From assembly GCF_000379525.1 (NCBI RefSeq), contig NZ_KB902509.1, forward strand, positions 1 through 64,000: a DNA stretch of 64,000 nt. Direction: 5' to 3'. Position numbers and translations under genes: made by a program. The stretch comes from Lamprocystis purpurea DSM 4197 (GTDB lineage Bacteria; Pseudomonadota; Gammaproteobacteria; Chromatiales; Chromatiaceae). Numbering within the stretch: position 1 is the first letter of the stretch; each line of letters starts with the position of its first letter. The notes below the pieces were generated by a model. It worked only from the letters and a program-made list of their open reading frames with translations. It was not told where the DNA came from and did not search any database. Shown one piece after another: positions 22,984 to 36,123 of the stretch.

Positions 22984-25089
22984 CTAGTTGGGGTCAGCAC
23001 CGTCGGCATGGCGTCGCGCCGCGGGTCCGGCAGGGGTGGCTGGTAGGGGCTCGACGGCGACCCGCGGCGCGACGGCCATGGGCTCGGCGAAGCACGCCTG
23101 GTGCCGGCCCGCCTTCTTGGCCTGATACATGGCCGTATCGGCACTGTGCATCAGTGCATCGACGTCCTCGCCGTGCTCCGGATAGAGGGCCATGCCGATA
23201 CTCGCGGTGAGGGTCAGGGTCACGCCCAGCACGTTGTAGGGGCAGGCGATCACCGTCGCCAGCGTTTGGGCCAGATGTTCGAGGTCGGCGGCCTGCGGGC
23301 ACTCGGGCGCGAGTGTGACGAATTCGTCGCCGCCCTGCCGGCACACTGTATCGGAGGCGCGCAGGTGCTCGCGCAGTCGCGCGGCCACCTGCTGCAGGAG
23401 CAGATCGCCGGTCCGATGGCCGTAGCGATCATTGATTACCTTGAAACCATCCAGGTCCAGGAAGAGCAGGCCCAGCCGGCGTCGATAGCGCCTGGCCAAG
23501 GTCAAGGCCTGTCCCAGGCGATCGACGAACAGGGCACGGTTGGGCAAACCGGTCAGGTAATCATGATGAGCGAGGTACGCGATCTTCTCTTCGGCCAGCT
23601 TGCGCGCGGTGGTATCGGCGATCACTCCCACCAACCCCATCGGGCGGTCATCGGCGTCCCGGATCAGATGCCCACCCAACTGGCCCCAAAATTCGCTCGC
23701 GTCCGCGCGCCAATAGCGTCGCTCCAGCCTGACCTCCGCCACCCCCTGGGCCAGCAGTTCCCGCATACGCTGCTGACCGGCCGCGCGCTCGGCGGGATGA
23801 ATGTGGGTGACGTAGTGGCTGCCGATCAGCGTCTCCAGAGGGCAGCGAAACATCTCGGCCATGCGCGCGTTGGCTTGGGTGATGCGCCCCTCCAAGTCGG
23901 TGAGGAAGATGGCCACATCCGAGGCGTCGAAGATGAGCCGCAGCCGCTCCCGACTCTCCAGCAGCTCGCGATGCGCCCGGGCCGTCTCATGCAGCGCCGC
24001 GGTCACCCGCCGGTGGGCGCGCAGCAGGGTCCAGGCGAGCAGTGCCAGGCTGACACTCAGGGCGCTGCCGACCCCCAGGACGATCCAGCCCGTGTCGGTA
24101 AAACGGGCTTGAAGATCGAACGCCGGTAGACTGTGGACGCGCAGCGTCCAGGAATGCCCACCAAGTTCCACGCGAGCGGTCGCCTGGAAGCCCTGCGTGG
24201 TGGGTTCGACACCGGGCGCCGAACTGAACATCATCTCCGCCGGGGCGACCAGGGTGCCGTCGTAGATCGTCAGCGCGATCCGATCAGTCAGCTCGGGGAA
24301 GTTGCGCGTCAGGAAGCTTTGCATCAGGTCCGTCATACGCAGCGGCGAATAGGCCCACCCCAGGAGATTGGCCCGCCGTTGCTCCAGCGTGTCGTGGGGT
24401 AAGCCTGCCTGGTAGATGGGAAGATAGAGCAGAAAACCGGCCTGAACATCCTGCTCGGTCTCCTGAACCAGCCTGACCTGGCTCGAGAGGGCCGGGCGAT
24501 CCTCGTCCCAGGCCCGCGTCATGGCCTCCCGGCGGACCGCGTCGGAAAACATGTCGTAGCCAAAGGCGCGCTGATTGCGCCAGTCGAAGGGTTCGAGGTA
24601 GACGATGGCGGTCGTGATCGCCCGCTCGCCTGGCGGGCGCAGTGCGAAATCGGGAAAGCCCTCCGCGCGGATCGCCTGGACCAGGGCCGCCGTGTCGGCC
24701 GCCGCGATCAGGCGTGCGAAACCGACCCCCTGGATGCCCGGATAGTGCGCTGGGATCTGCAGCGACGCCACGTAGGCGCGAAACTGCGCCCGGGTGACTC
24801 GCTCATCGGCGGCAAAGAGTCCCGCCACCCCGCGCAGGATTTGCTCGTTGGCCTGCAGGCGGTTCTCCAGGCCGGTCTGCACCTTGTCCACTTGCTGACG
24901 GAAGTCCGCACGACGGAGGTCACGCTGTTGGTGCTGCCCATTCACCCACACCAGCACGGTGATGGCCAGCCCGCTGCCGAGGACGAGCCAAGGCCACAGG
25001 TAGGGCCACCGGGTCAGTGAGCGGCGCCGCGGTGGGGGCCTGGGCGGCAAGTGGTCACTCCGAGCCGTCGCTGGGTCAGCGTGGTCCAT
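22984..25089 (-). CDS. CHASE-PAS-GGDEF membrane diguanylate cyclase
   Basis: This 701-residue protein has transmembrane helices near residues 27-48 (WPYLWPWLVLGSGLAITVLV) and 335-358, bracketing a periplasmic CHASE sensor domain (about 80-310, with HYPGIQGVGFARLI and PGERAITTAIVYLEPF). A cytoplasmic PAS domain follows (about 385-500), then a GGDEF domain (about 515-670) with [29 protein letters not shown] and an intact RQGGDEFV active site. It should make cyclic di-GMP in response to a periplasmic ligand. No EAL or HD-GYP domain is attached. It lies inside the tRNA-flanked accessory patch, transcribed opposite to its remnants. Confidence 0.92.
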   Translation of the reverse strand: MDHADPATARSDHLPPRPPPRRRSLTRWPYLWPWLVLGSGLAITVLVWVNGQHQQRDLRRADFRQQVDKVQTGLENRLQANEQILRGVAGLFAADERVTRAQFRAYVASLQIPAHYPGIQGVGFARLIAAADTAALVQAIRAEGFPDFALRPPGERAITTAIVYLEPFDWRNQRAFGYDMFSDAVRREAMTRAWDEDRPALSSQVRLVQETEQDVQAGFLLYLPIYQAGLPHDTLEQRRANLLGWAYSPLRMTDLMQSFLTRNFPELTDRIALTIYDGTLVAPAEMMFSSAPGVEPTTQGFQATARVELGGHSWTLRVHSLPAFDLQARFTDTGWIVLGVGSALSVSLALLAWTLLRAHRRVTAALHETARAHRELLESRERLRLIFDASDVAIFLTDLEGRITQANARMAEMFRCPLETLIGSHYVTHIHPAERAAGQQRMRELLAQGVAEVRLERRYWRADASEFWGQLGGHLIRDADDRPMGLVGVIADTTARKLAEEKIAYLAHHDYLTGLPNRALFVDRLGQALTLARRYRRRLGLLFLDLDGFKVINDRYGHRTGDLLLQQVAARLREHLRASDTVCRQGGDEFVTLAPECPQAADLEHLAQTLATVIACPYNVLGVTLTLTASIGMALYPEHGEDVDALMHSADTAMYQAKKAGRHQACFAEPMAVAPRVAVEPLPATPAGPAARRHADGADPN

Positions 25090-25177
25090 CGTTCAACCGG
25101 CAGCAGGTCGGCTCGGGAGATGCGGGGGACAGATAGGCCAGCAAGATCCTATACAGCGGTTGCGGATCGACCGGTTT
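25076..25177 (-). pseudogene. C-terminal scrap of a response-regulator receiver domain
   Basis: The minus strand reads KPVDPQPLYRILLAYLSPA, the last helix of a receiver domain after its conserved Lys-Pro, then a short tail to a stop at 25076. It closely resembles the end of the hybrid kinase at 42655 ([18 protein letters not shown]). The rest of that domain is absent. The scrap overlaps the start of the diguanylate cyclase gene. Confidence 0.65.
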
Positions 25178-25328
25178 GGTGCTGGAATTTCCCGACCGGC
25201 TTGTTCTTGCATGACATCACCTGGCCGCTCAGAGTGGCGCCGACCTTGACCTGAGCGTTGGCGAAGGCCGTGGGCATCGAACCGGCAACGAGGGCGGCGG
25301 CCAGGCCCAGGATGAGCGATGTCTTCAT
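25149..25328 (-). CDS. Small exported protein, C-terminus altered by fusion
   Basis: A 59-residue frame starts with a good signal peptide (MKTSLILGLAAALVAGSMPT, cleavage probably after AFA). It continues QVKVGATLSGQVMSCKNKPV, then runs out of frame through the receiver-domain scrap to a stop. The mature part looks like the start of a small secreted protein whose original end was lost. The start is preceded by GGGGGGCAA rather than a textbook ribosome-binding site. Function unknown. Confidence 0.45.
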   Translation of the reverse strand: MKTSLILGLAAALVAGSMPTAFANAQVKVGATLSGQVMSCKNKPVGKFQHQTGRSATAV

Positions 25329-25809
25329 TGCCCCCCAGGTGAGTGGGAGTGAAGCATCATGTGCTCTGTTGGGTGCGCAGAACCGGACGACTATGTCTTC
25401 AGAGTAGTCTAGCGGGTGGCAGACTGTCTATCCGAAGAGCGAAGCAGGTTTTCCGATAAACGAAGTGAGGCACGCTCGGGACCTTGCGGACTCGGGCTGA
25501 CGGACACGAGTACGATCAGTCCGAAACGGCCTGGATGAGGACGATGATGACCAGCGCATTGGGCTGACCCCGTGACTGCGTCGGCTGTTGGCCCCTTGTC
25601 CTGATCCAGGTCCGAACGGCGGCGGCGCCCGGCCAGAAAAAAGGAGGACCGCGACACCCTCGACCCCGCGCAATCAGTGCAGGTTACGCGGGACCGGCAA
25701 GTGCAATACTGTCTGTATGCGCCGGCCGCTGGGGCGGTGTGTGCAAGGTGCCAGTGGTCCAGACTGGCGCTACGCGGCATAATCCACATGATCTGGAAGG
25801 GGCATCAAC
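25329..25809. other. 480-bp stretch without a recognisable gene
   Basis: Apart from the ribosome-binding site GGAAGGGG just before the antitoxin start at 25810, nothing was recognised. A 126-residue minus-strand frame here is Cys/Arg/Ser-rich with no family resemblance and was not accepted. Confidence 0.5.
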
Positions 25810-26070
25810 ATGGGTACGAGGACCGTTCGGCTCGATGATGAGGCAGAAGAGACGCTGGGGCACCTGCGCAGCCTCACCGGGCTGTCGATCTCCGAGGTGC
25901 TGAAACGCGGCCTGCATGCCTACGCGGCACAGGCCGCGGAGCAAGCCGACCGCAAGCCCTATGACATCTACCGTGAGCTGGATCTTGGCCCGGGCGGCTA
26001 TGCCGACGCACCGGCACGTGAGGCCAAGACCGCGGTTGCGAACCTGATCCGCCGGAAGCACCAGCGGTGA
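25810..26070 (+). CDS. Ribbon-helix-helix antitoxin of a PIN toxin pair
   Basis: This 86-residue protein begins MGTRTVRLDDEAEETLGHLR. The RHH DNA-binding fold is indicated by RTVRLDD followed by two amphipathic helices (TGLSISEVLKRGLHAYA). The C-terminal tail (about 50-86) would bind the toxin. Its TGA overlaps the GTG of the next frame, which starts like a PIN-domain toxin but stops after 27 codons. The antitoxin thus survives while its toxin is truncated. Confidence 0.75.
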   Translation: MGTRTVRLDDEAEETLGHLRSLTGLSISEVLKRGLHAYAAQAAEQADRKPYDIYRELDLGPGGYADAPAREAKTAVANLIRRKHQR

Positions 26071-26150
26071 TCCTGGTGGATACCGGGCCGCTGGTCGCGC
26101 TTTTCGATCCCACCGATGGTGCCTTCGATGTGCTCTCGGGGGTGTCCTGA
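26067..26150 (+). pseudogene. Truncated PIN-domain toxin
   Basis: Starting from GTG the frame reads ILVDTGPLVALFDPTDGAF. This is the first strand and helix of a PIN domain with the first catalytic Asp (VDTGPLVAL). It then ends at 27 residues instead of about 130. The remaining acidic residues are gone. Eight bases further on starts the conserved upstream block of the broken DUF4143 copy 2, so the truncation coincides with that junction. Confidence 0.7.
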
Positions 26151-26221
26151 TGCCCGATTGGACAATGGCGCCCGAAGCGGGTTACAACCATGTATATTCA
26201 TAACGCCAGTTATCGAATTGC

Positions 26222-26705
26222 ATGGATTACATCCCCCGTCTCGCCGAGCACGCCCTCAAACGCGCCTTGGCCCGCTCCCCCGCGGCCGTCATCCTGGGTC
26301 CGCGCCAATGCGGAAAATCGACCCTGGCCAAGCGCTGGATCGGCGACTCGGACGCGGTCTATCTGGACCTCCAGGACCGCGCCGACCGCGCCAAGCTCGC
26401 GGAACCCGAACTGTAATTCGAGCACCACCGTGCCCGGCTGGTCTGTCTCGACGAAATCCAACTGGTGCCGGATCTGTTCTCCGCGCTGCGCTCCGAGATC
26501 GACCGGGACCGCCGTCCGGAGGCGGACCTGGTGATGGAGCGTGGGCAACGGCGGCTGCTCTTCGAGATCAAGCTCTCCAAGGCACCCCAGCCGTCGCGCG
26601 GATTCTACGAATTGATCGACGATCTGCGGCCCGAATCCGCGACCGTGGTTGCGCCGGTCGACGGCCCCTATGAGCAGCGGCGCGGCGTCTGGGCCATGGG
26701 ACTGA
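26222..26705 (+). pseudogene. DUF4143 ATPase, copy 2, with in-frame stop and deletion
   Basis: Starting MDYIPRLAEHALKRALARS, it keeps Walker A ILGPRQCGKSTLAK and YLDLQDRADR, then hits TAA at 26414 after AEPEL. Translation past the stop continues FEHHRARLVCLDEIQLVPDL, carrying the Walker B region, then joins in another frame to the C-terminal nuclease-like part (EADLVMERGQRRLLFEIKLS). The middle about 200 residues are missing. It is followed directly by an antitoxin gene. It shares its 5' flank with copy 1 and its 3' half with copies 1 and 3. Confidence 0.85.
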
Positions 26706-26725
26706 CTGTCAAAGAGGTGAAAGAT

Positions 26726-26947
26726 ATGCTGAAGAGCTATGAAGCCGTTTATGAGAAAGGACACTTGACGTGGCTCGACGAGCAGCCGAATATCGACTCG
26801 GCCCGGGTTATCGTCACGGTATTGGTTGAAAACAGCGATCGGCCGAAACGCCGCTCTGCTCCCTCATCCCTGTCCGGCCAGGTTGAAATCCTTGGCGACA
26901 TCGTTTCTCCGCTGGTCGATGAGAAGGACTGGGAATGTCTGAAGTAA
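26726..26947 (+). CDS. Antitoxin partner of the interrupted PIN toxin
   Basis: This 73-residue acidic protein begins MLKSYEAVYEKGHLTWLDEQ, then ARVIVTVLVE, like the small beta-strand-rich antitoxins found upstream of PIN toxins. A good ribosome-binding site (AAAGAGGTGAAAG) precedes ATG 26726, so this start was taken rather than the longer fused frame. It overlaps the toxin start by 13 bp, as expected for a toxin-antitoxin operon. Confidence 0.75.
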   Translation: MLKSYEAVYEKGHLTWLDEQPNIDSARVIVTVLVENSDRPKRRSAPSSLSGQVEILGDIVSPLVDEKDWECLK

Positions 26948-27427
26948 TCGTCCTGGACACCCATGTCTGGCTTTGGTATAGCCTTCGTACCTGATATCCG
27001 GACAGACGCTGGTGTAGGGGCGGGTTTGAAACCCGCCCCTACGTCCGGTTATCACGTCCGACGGCTATACGTCAATGGCAACACGGGGCAGTATCCCGCG
27101 GCATGGGTCGAGCGCATCGCCACGGCGACCCGAGTAGCCATTTCACCTGTTTCTTGTTTTGAAATCGCCTTGGCGGAAAACCGCGGCCGGATCAGTTTGA
27201 AATGTCCTCTGGCAGCGTGGTTCTCAGACGTATTGGAACCTGCCGGAGTCGAGCTATTTCCCCTGACGCCCGCCATCGCGACACGCGCAGTCCACCTGAC
27301 TCCAGCCCATCGCGATCCCTTTGATCGAATGATTATTGCCACGGCCTTGGAATATGGCGCCATGCTCGCCAGTGTCGACGGGCTCTTTGTTCATTATCCG
27401 GAACTCGGCGGCAGCCTGCTCAAATAA
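26935..27427 (+). pseudogene. PIN-domain toxin interrupted by an 89-bp element
   Basis: The gene starts MSEVIVLDTHVWLW, with the first PIN catalytic Asp in LDTHVW. At codon 15 it is interrupted by an 89-bp TA-flanked element. The reading frame resumes after it as VNGNTGQYPAAWVERI, through SPVSCFEIALAENRG, to HRDPFDRMIIATALEYGAML and SVDGLF, which carry the remaining acidic residues. Removing the element plus one TA joins TGG-TAC-GTC in frame and gives a full 133-residue PIN protein. As it stands, translation stops five codons after the junction, so the toxin should be off. Confidence 0.92.
26979..27067. mobile_element. 89-bp TA-flanked MITE-like element inside a toxin gene
   Basis: The ends TAGCCTTCG and CGACGGCTA are inverted repeats with one mismatch, flanked by TA at 26977-26978 and 27068-27069. 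The core is the perfect palindrome GTAGGGGCGG / CCGCCCCTAC around GTTTGAAAC. The restored gene shows that the pre-insertion site held a single TA. Insertion with TA duplication is typical of elements moved by IS630/Tc1-mariner-type transposases. No such transposase gene is in this window. Confidence 0.92.
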
Positions 27428-27430
27428 GGT

Positions 27431-27475
27431 CTAGTCCCCCAGCCAAAATACTGACAAGGGCTGAGCCGCAAGGCG
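27431..27475 (+). repeat. Duplicate of the tRNA-Gln 3' end and terminator
   Basis: CTAGTCCCCCAGCCAAAATA here is identical to 21525-21544 (last 15 nt of tRNA-Gln plus 5 flanking). Similarity continues through the terminator stem with a few changes to about 27510. It begins 3 bp after the PIN toxin stop. The two copies are 5906 bp apart and bracket the accessory patch like left and right attachment sites, but no integrase lies between them. Confidence 0.9.
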
Positions 27476-27542
27476 AGGCCCTTTTTGTTTGGGCTTCGGG
27501 TGCATTCCGGGCGAGTCTGCTGCGAGTCCCCATGATCTGATG

Positions 27543-27917
27543 ATTTGCCTGCTGGATATCGAGTCCTTCGATGCCCTGTTGGCCCATCCGGTGGCGGGCG
27601 GATCCTGGGAAGGCGTGGTGATCGAGCAGTTGATCGCGGCCATGCCCCGCTGGCGACCGGCGTTTTTGCGCACCGGCAATGGTGCGGAGGCGGACCTGGT
27701 GATGGAGCGCGGGCAACGGCGGCTGCTTTTCGAGATCAAGCTCTCCAAGGCACCCCAGCCGTCGCGCGGATTCTACGAATTGATCGACGATCTGCGGCCC
27801 GAATCCGCGACCGTGGTGGCGCCGGTCGATGGCCCGTACGAGCAGCGGCGCGGCGTCTGGGCCATGGGATTGAGCGACGCGCCGGCGCGCTGGGGCGAGG
27901 GCGCCGCGAGCGGCTGA
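27543..27917 (+). pseudogene. DUF4143 ATPase C-terminal fragment, copy 3
   Basis: From LLDIESFDALLAHPVAG to the end (GVWAMGLSDAPARWGEG) this matches the C-terminal third of a DUF4143 protein, including EADLVMERGQRRLLFEIKLS. The ATP-binding N-terminal two thirds are absent. The frame is open, but no proper start or ribosome-binding site is seen. It is nearly identical to copy 1, and in both cases follows a tRNA-Gln 3' end, so a segment was duplicated. Confidence 0.85.
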
Positions 27918-28004
27918 GCCCGCGGGTGGAGTGCGAAGCGTTTCGCCTTGCTTTCGCGATCAGTGCACGAGCCTGCCGGTAGATGACAGCGTCAGCCCGA
28001 CCTG

Positions 28005-31220
<3,216 letters not shown>

Positions 31221-31321
31221 CAGGTGGTTTCTCCAGTCCGGTTATCCGCACGCCTTCGCTTCACTTGTGGCTCGCCCGTGCGCCATGAACCTGCTTGTGA
31301 CTCACGAACGGACGCATGTTA

Positions 31322-31385
31322 TAGCCTTCGTATCTGATATCCGGACAGACACTCGTGTAGGGGCGGGTTTAAAACCCGCCCCTAC
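31322..31385. mobile_element. Truncated copy of the 89-bp MITE-like element
   Basis: The left flank TA at 31320-31321 is followed by TAGCCTTCG and the rest of the element up to the central palindrome, ending at CCCGCCCCTAC. The last about 25 bp and the right TA are missing. It lies in the intergenic space upstream of hsdR and could affect expression. Confidence 0.85.
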
Positions 31386-31403
31386 AATACTCATGCATCC
31401 GCA

Positions 31404-32585
31404 TCAAACACCGGTCACCCCCACACCGCCATCCATCAACGCGGCCTGATCATCGTTATCCTGATCGTCCAGCACCCGCAGTTCCCTTGGGTTTCTGATC
31501 TCCCACCGTTGTCCGACGGGGAAGATATCACCGAGCAGCGAGAGCGCAAGCTTTTCCTGAAAGGCCCGGATCACCTGTTGGTAGGCGTCTTGCTCGAAGT
31601 GTACGCGCACCCGCCGCGGCTTCTCGCTGATGAGCAAGACCAGCGTCGCATTGCCGTCGAACTGATCCACCGAGCGATCCAGTGCAATCACGAATCCGTT
31701 GATGCGCGTATCCGTGAGCGGTTCCGACTGTCGGAAGATCCGTGCTGCTTCCTGCAACACCTCTGCCGTCTCACTGCTGAAGTTGAACTGTTGCCGCGGG
31801 CGCCCCGCCGGCCGGGTACGCGCCCAGGTAAGACCGATGTCAATACCCTGTCCGACCTGCGCGAGTCGTGCAACGGCATCGCACAGGTTGGCGCTGACAC
31901 CAAGGCCCACCGCCTCGTCGAATGGCGCGAACGCATTCTCCGCCAGTGCCCGGTTGGCCGCGCGTTTCGCGGCGGCCAGTGCATCCGCGAGCCGCAGCGT
32001 CACCGCCCGGGCAAAGGGCGGCTCACCAAGATCGAGGCTCTGCTGACCACCGATGCGCGGCTGGACCGGCGACAAGATGCTCAGCACATAACTGCCGCGC
32101 TCGCTTGGCCCGAGCCGGACCGATTTCATATACTCGGTCGCCTCAGTCACCTTACGCGCGTGGTAACTGCGTCGCGGGTCCACCACGGTACAGGCCGCCG
32201 CCAACAGCAGATTGCCCGCCTCGCGATAGAGCGCCACACCGTCGTCGATCGCAATGGACCCATCCGCGCCGCCGCCGAAGGCCCGCACCCGGACCACGTC
32301 GATCCCCGAGGTGACAAGGTCTTGATAGACGCTGAGTGCGGAACGCCCTTCCAGACGGGCCAGCAAACGGACCGCATCCGCCATACGCGAGGCGTAATCG
32401 CCCAGGTCGTCGCGGATCGGCACCAGGATCTCGACCGTCCCGTCACCCGTTTCGGCAGGGACATAGACGAGCGCCTTGTCGCCGATGCGATCGGTCTGCC
32501 GCCAGCCCTGTTGATCCAGGTAAGACTTCAGGTCGACCCAGGACAGCCGACGTAGCGCCGCTTGATCGGTCAATTCGAGTTGCAT
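31404..32585 (-). CDS. Unrecognised 393-residue protein in the type I restriction operon
   Basis: It starts MQLELTDQAALRRLSWVDLK; the ATG shares its A with the upstream stop (TGATG), so it is translationally coupled to the DUF4365 gene. Residues 15-75 form a compact alpha/beta region (YLDQQGWRQTDRIGDKALVY). A middle region of about 110-300 is mostly helical. The C-terminal part has beta-rich segments (NGFVIALDRSVDQF, ATLVLLISEKPRRVRVHF). No signal peptide, membrane helix or catalytic signature is visible. I do not recognise the family. Its tight coupling to DUF4365 suggests the two proteins work together. Confidence 0.75.
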   Translation of the reverse strand: MQLELTDQAALRRLSWVDLKSYLDQQGWRQTDRIGDKALVYVPAETGDGTVEILVPIRDDLGDYASRMADAVRLLARLEGRSALSVYQDLVTSGIDVVRVRAFGGGADGSIAIDDGVALYREAGNLLLAAACTVVDPRRSYHARKVTEATEYMKSVRLGPSERGSYVLSILSPVQPRIGGQQSLDLGEPPFARAVTLRLADALAAAKRAANRALAENAFAPFDEAVGLGVSANLCDAVARLAQVGQGIDIGLTWARTRPAGRPRQQFNFSSETAEVLQEAARIFRQSEPLTDTRINGFVIALDRSVDQFDGNATLVLLISEKPRRVRVHFEQDAYQQVIRAFQEKLALSLLGDIFPVGQRWEIRNPRELRVLDDQDNDDQAALMDGGVGVTGV

Positions 32586-33064
32586 CACAGTTGCTCCTCT
32601 TGGGCCTGTGCCATCAATGCCTTCACGGCGTTCATATCGAACCGTTGATGACGCGGAATCGGCACTGTGACGCTGGCGGTATTTTCCCGCTCCGGCGCTC
32701 CGGCCAGGGACGCCCAGTACCCGCAGTGGCGCAGGATCAGCGCATCCTCGCTCTGGTCGAGCCAATCCTCCTCATTGGCCGGCAGGGCGACCACGATCAG
32801 CACGCGCGGGACCACGCAGTCGCGCCGCAGATCGTCATAATTCTTGATCGAAAGAGGGAAGGGCAGGGTCTCGTCCCCAAGGAGATCGCGTGCCGTGGCC
32901 TTCGCCTGGAACTCGATGCGGGGCCGACGGCCTTCATCACAGAGCAAGATGCCATCGATGCTGTCGCGGTCAAGTTCGGGCTTGGCGATATGGAATCCCG
33001 CGTGCGCCGCCACCGCGGCGATATAGGCCATCGAGAAGCGTTCCTTTTTGTCGTTTGGGTGCAT
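32585..33064 (-). CDS. DUF4365 protein, PD-(D/E)XK-like, coupled to hsdS
   Basis: This 159-residue protein has the DUF4365 pattern: KKERFSMAYIAAVAAHAGF, then LDRDSIDGILLCDEGRRP and RIEFQAKATARDLL. The order D (SIDGIL)...E-x-Q-A-K is that of a PD-(D/E)XK nuclease-like core, so a DNA-binding or DNA-cutting role is possible though unproven. Both ends overlap their neighbours by one base (TGATG): upstream hsdS and downstream the 393-residue gene. It is thus an integral part of the restriction operon. Confidence 0.8.
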   Translation of the reverse strand: MHPNDKKERFSMAYIAAVAAHAGFHIAKPELDRDSIDGILLCDEGRRPRIEFQAKATARDLLGDETLPFPLSIKNYDDLRRDCVVPRVLIVVALPANEEDWLDQSEDALILRHCGYWASLAGAPERENTASVTVPIPRHQRFDMNAVKALMAQAQEEQL

Positions 33065-34381
33065 CAGAGGACGGCCTCCGCGGCTTTTTCGGCATTTTGG
33101 ATGCGGATCTCGCCGGACATCAGCTTGGGGAGGAGGAGGTCGCGGACTTGGGCGAGGGTGCGAGATTCATCCCCGTTTGCTCTGATGCGTTGGAAGAGCG
33201 GTTCTATGTTCGCTCCGAACGCGGACCAAACCTCCACATTCGGATTGACAAACGGATATGCTGTCACCGCGTCATTTCGCGCCCGCTGACGGCCCGATGT
33301 ACCCGTCATGCTCTGGATCGCGTGTGCCCTAAAGTCTTTGTGGCGAGCCAAGAGGTATGTAAAGGCCGCTGGTACCGGCGGTGTTGCACGGAGGACGATG
33401 AATTCGGTCGAGCCCCAGCCGACAGAGCTCTCAGGCAGTGATTGAACGAATGCGGTCTTGCCATTCTCCAGGCAAGGCGTGATTCGAGCAAACAACGTGT
33501 CTCCGTTGCGAAATCGCATGCCTGAGGAAAAGTCACGTAAGACCGCTTGCTCGGGTATCGCGCCACTGGTCGGTAAGGCCGCCATGTCCAGGTACGGAGC
33601 AACAATACCCTTCTTGAGCGGTTCGGCGGGATTCACGTTGACGATATCTTGAAGTCGGCATTCGTGCCAGCCTTTCGGTTTACCCCTCGTGTCCAGTCGC
33701 TCCGGGAACAGGGACCACAACTCGGGGGCGAGGTACGGCTCCATGCCTTCCTGCTTGGCGCGGGTGGGGCCGAAATCGACGAACCAGTCCTTGAACAGCG
33801 CCCGCGCCATCGCCTCCAGCGTCTCGTTCATGCGGCGATTCAGGTCGATCTTGTCATCGAAGGCAGATAGCAATTCAGCGATAGCGCGTTGCTCAGCGCG
33901 CGGAGGAACCAGAAACGAAAACGCACGGATGATGCCCTCGTTCAAATTAGGCATCGTCGCCCCAATCGCATGGAACTTAAACCATTCGATTGACGCCGGA
34001 TCAGCGAGAACATGCGAGAGGAACTCGCCATCAACACCATCGATCGTCGAACTGATCCGTAGGCGGATGGCGCCCGTCCCGCAAATGAAGTCTGTCTCAG
34101 CCTCACGCACGACCGCGATGCGCCCAGTTGCTTGCACGCCCCGACGGGCGAACAGAATGTCACCAGGTCGGAGTCGATGTCTTGCGAGTGTCCTCGCTTT
34201 TTCTTTCGATATCCTGGGTAGTACCGCGTGATCGATGCGCCGCTCTCGAATTGCCTCTGTAGGCACAACAGCGACACCGTCGGGTAAGTAATCGTGCGCG
34301 TGCAATTGCGAGCCGAAAGGACCGGTTTGTAGCTCGCAAACCCCTTCCTTGCATAAGTCACCGAGGCTTGTCCTGCGCCAC

Positions 34382-34389
<8 letters not shown>
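33064..34389 (-). CDS. hsdS: Type I restriction enzyme, S (specificity) subunit
   Basis: This 441-residue protein has two target-recognition domains separated by conserved helices. TRD1 spans about 5-170 ([35 protein letters not shown]). The central conserved helix is at 175-220 ([20 protein letters not shown]). TRD2 spans about 245-395 ([18 protein letters not shown]), and the closing helix region contains [17 protein letters not shown]. It chooses the bipartite DNA target for both methylation and cleavage. It overlaps hsdM by 8 bp and DUF4365 by one base. Confidence 0.94.
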
Positions 34390-35962
<1,573 letters not shown>

Positions 35963-36123
35963 GGTCGATCCACACCCCTGCATCGGCGACGGTCGCAGTC
36001 GACCGGTCGATTGACAACACAGCCGTCACTATAAACCGTCCAGGTTCCATTGCCCAGCGTTTACCGAAAGGCGCTTCGGTCGTATCTGCATCGTAGATGC
36101 GATCCACAATGGCAAGGCGGGTA

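Noticed and set aside
25409-25789. 126-codon minus-strand frame
   Set aside because: Cys/Arg/Ser-rich, no ribosome-binding site and no domain; it overlaps the region preceding the antitoxin gene.
21540-27430. Integrase or recombinase for the tRNA-flanked patch
   Set aside because: No reading frame with tyrosine or serine recombinase motifs was found between the repeats, so an active integrative element is not claimed.
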